Notes under the pieces: model-generated
What the model was told of the DNA's origin: nothing
Databases searched by the model: none
What the model saw: only the letters and a program-made list of their open reading frames with translations
Shown here: one piece after another, positions 63,875 through 64,000 of the stretch
Numbering within the stretch: the first letter of the stretch is position 1
Layout: every line of letters starts with the position of its first letter
Position numbers and translations under genes: made by a program
Assembly (NCBI GenBank): GCA_001599595.1
Contig: BCHH01000001.1
Location: 4,523,358-4,587,357 of the forward strand
DNA length: 64,000 nucleotides
Reading direction: 5' to 3'
Source: Beverwykella pulmonaria
Lineage: Eukaryota; Ascomycota; Dothideomycetes; Pleosporales; Melanommataceae

Positions 63875-64000
63875 TGTTGGAATATATATCGAACGTGGTG
63901 ATCACGTGGTGATGTCGTGATCACGTGTTTATCACATGAGACACTAGCGACGCTTGGCGGCAAAGGATGATACAACCTCCTGAGCCTCACCTCAGATAGA
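63875..64000 (+). repeat. Possible LTR start with nested CACGTG palindromes
   Basis: The sequence TGTTGGAATATATATCGAAC opens like the 5' end of fungal copia-type LTRs. It is followed by GTGATCACGTG, a short spacer, GTGATCACGTG again and ATCACATGA (63898-63937). The window ends before an LTR end or internal region could be seen, so this is a suggestion. Confidence 0.35.

Noticed and set aside
1..64000. CRISPR arrays, operons, ribosome-binding sites, riboswitches
   Set aside because: The sequence is eukaryotic (fungal) nuclear DNA with spliceosomal introns; no regularly spaced repeats were seen.

Overview
The window is nuclear DNA of a filamentous ascomycete (Pezizomycotina; I cannot fix the class). 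Genes on both strands are broken by very short introns (46-109 bp) with GTRNGT donors and CTAAC-like branch points. The gene content fits: a GH115 glucuronidase, a PTH11/SAT4-type rhodopsin-like receptor, HET and Fungal_N (STAND-type) domains, a JEN1 carboxylate porter and degraded Tc1/mariner, LINE and LTR copies. Exon joins below were worked out by hand; a 'frame-exact' model is one whose exon lengths sum to a multiple of three and whose joined product keeps a family motif or an uninterrupted frame.

Layout. 1-19.6 kb is gene-rich: a 5' part of an RGG-box protein diverging from an MTC1-type gene, a DUF2462 basic protein, GH115, a 7-TM receptor, an orphan proline/acid-repeat gene, a CPD photolyase, and two membrane-protein reading frames of unknown function. 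20-35.2 kb holds an amino-acid permease and then a run of redox genes without a PKS/NRPS backbone: two related P450s in divergent orientation, a zinc-less MDR reductase, an SDR and a BBE-type flavoprotein. It is interrupted by two decayed Tc1/mariner copies whose inverted ends and TA target duplications can still be read. 35.2-39.4 kb is a repeat-rich island: a LINE reverse-transcriptase fragment, LTR-like fragments, a second copy of a ~0.45-kb dispersed repeat that carries ambiguous N bases, and a short Fungal_N gene lying between inverted 30-bp repeats.

39.7-60.1 kb looks like a nitrogen/carboxylate catabolic neighbourhood: an amidase divergent from a PuuE-like polysaccharide deacetylase (allantoinase/cyclic imidase type), an AAAP amino-acid transporter, a full-length fused HyuA-HyuB hydantoinase/oxoprolinase and a JEN1-type monocarboxylate/dicarboxylate transporter, plus a small methyltransferase and a possible small cysteine-rich secreted peptide. 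Inside this neighbourhood sit a HET relic and the most unusual gene of the window (48054-50260): a Fungal_N domain, a coiled coil, an E2 (UBC) fold lacking the catalytic cysteine, and a helical C-terminus. The last ~3.9 kb has no gene I recognise, and the window ends in what may be the start of an LTR.

How the genes may work together (inference): imidase-like enzyme plus amidase plus hydantoinase could open cyclic imides/hydantoins/ureides to amino acids, ammonia and carboxylates, with AAAP and JEN1 porters importing substrates. The redox genes at 23-35 kb could be tailoring enzymes. The Fungal_N/HET genes belong to non-self recognition families.
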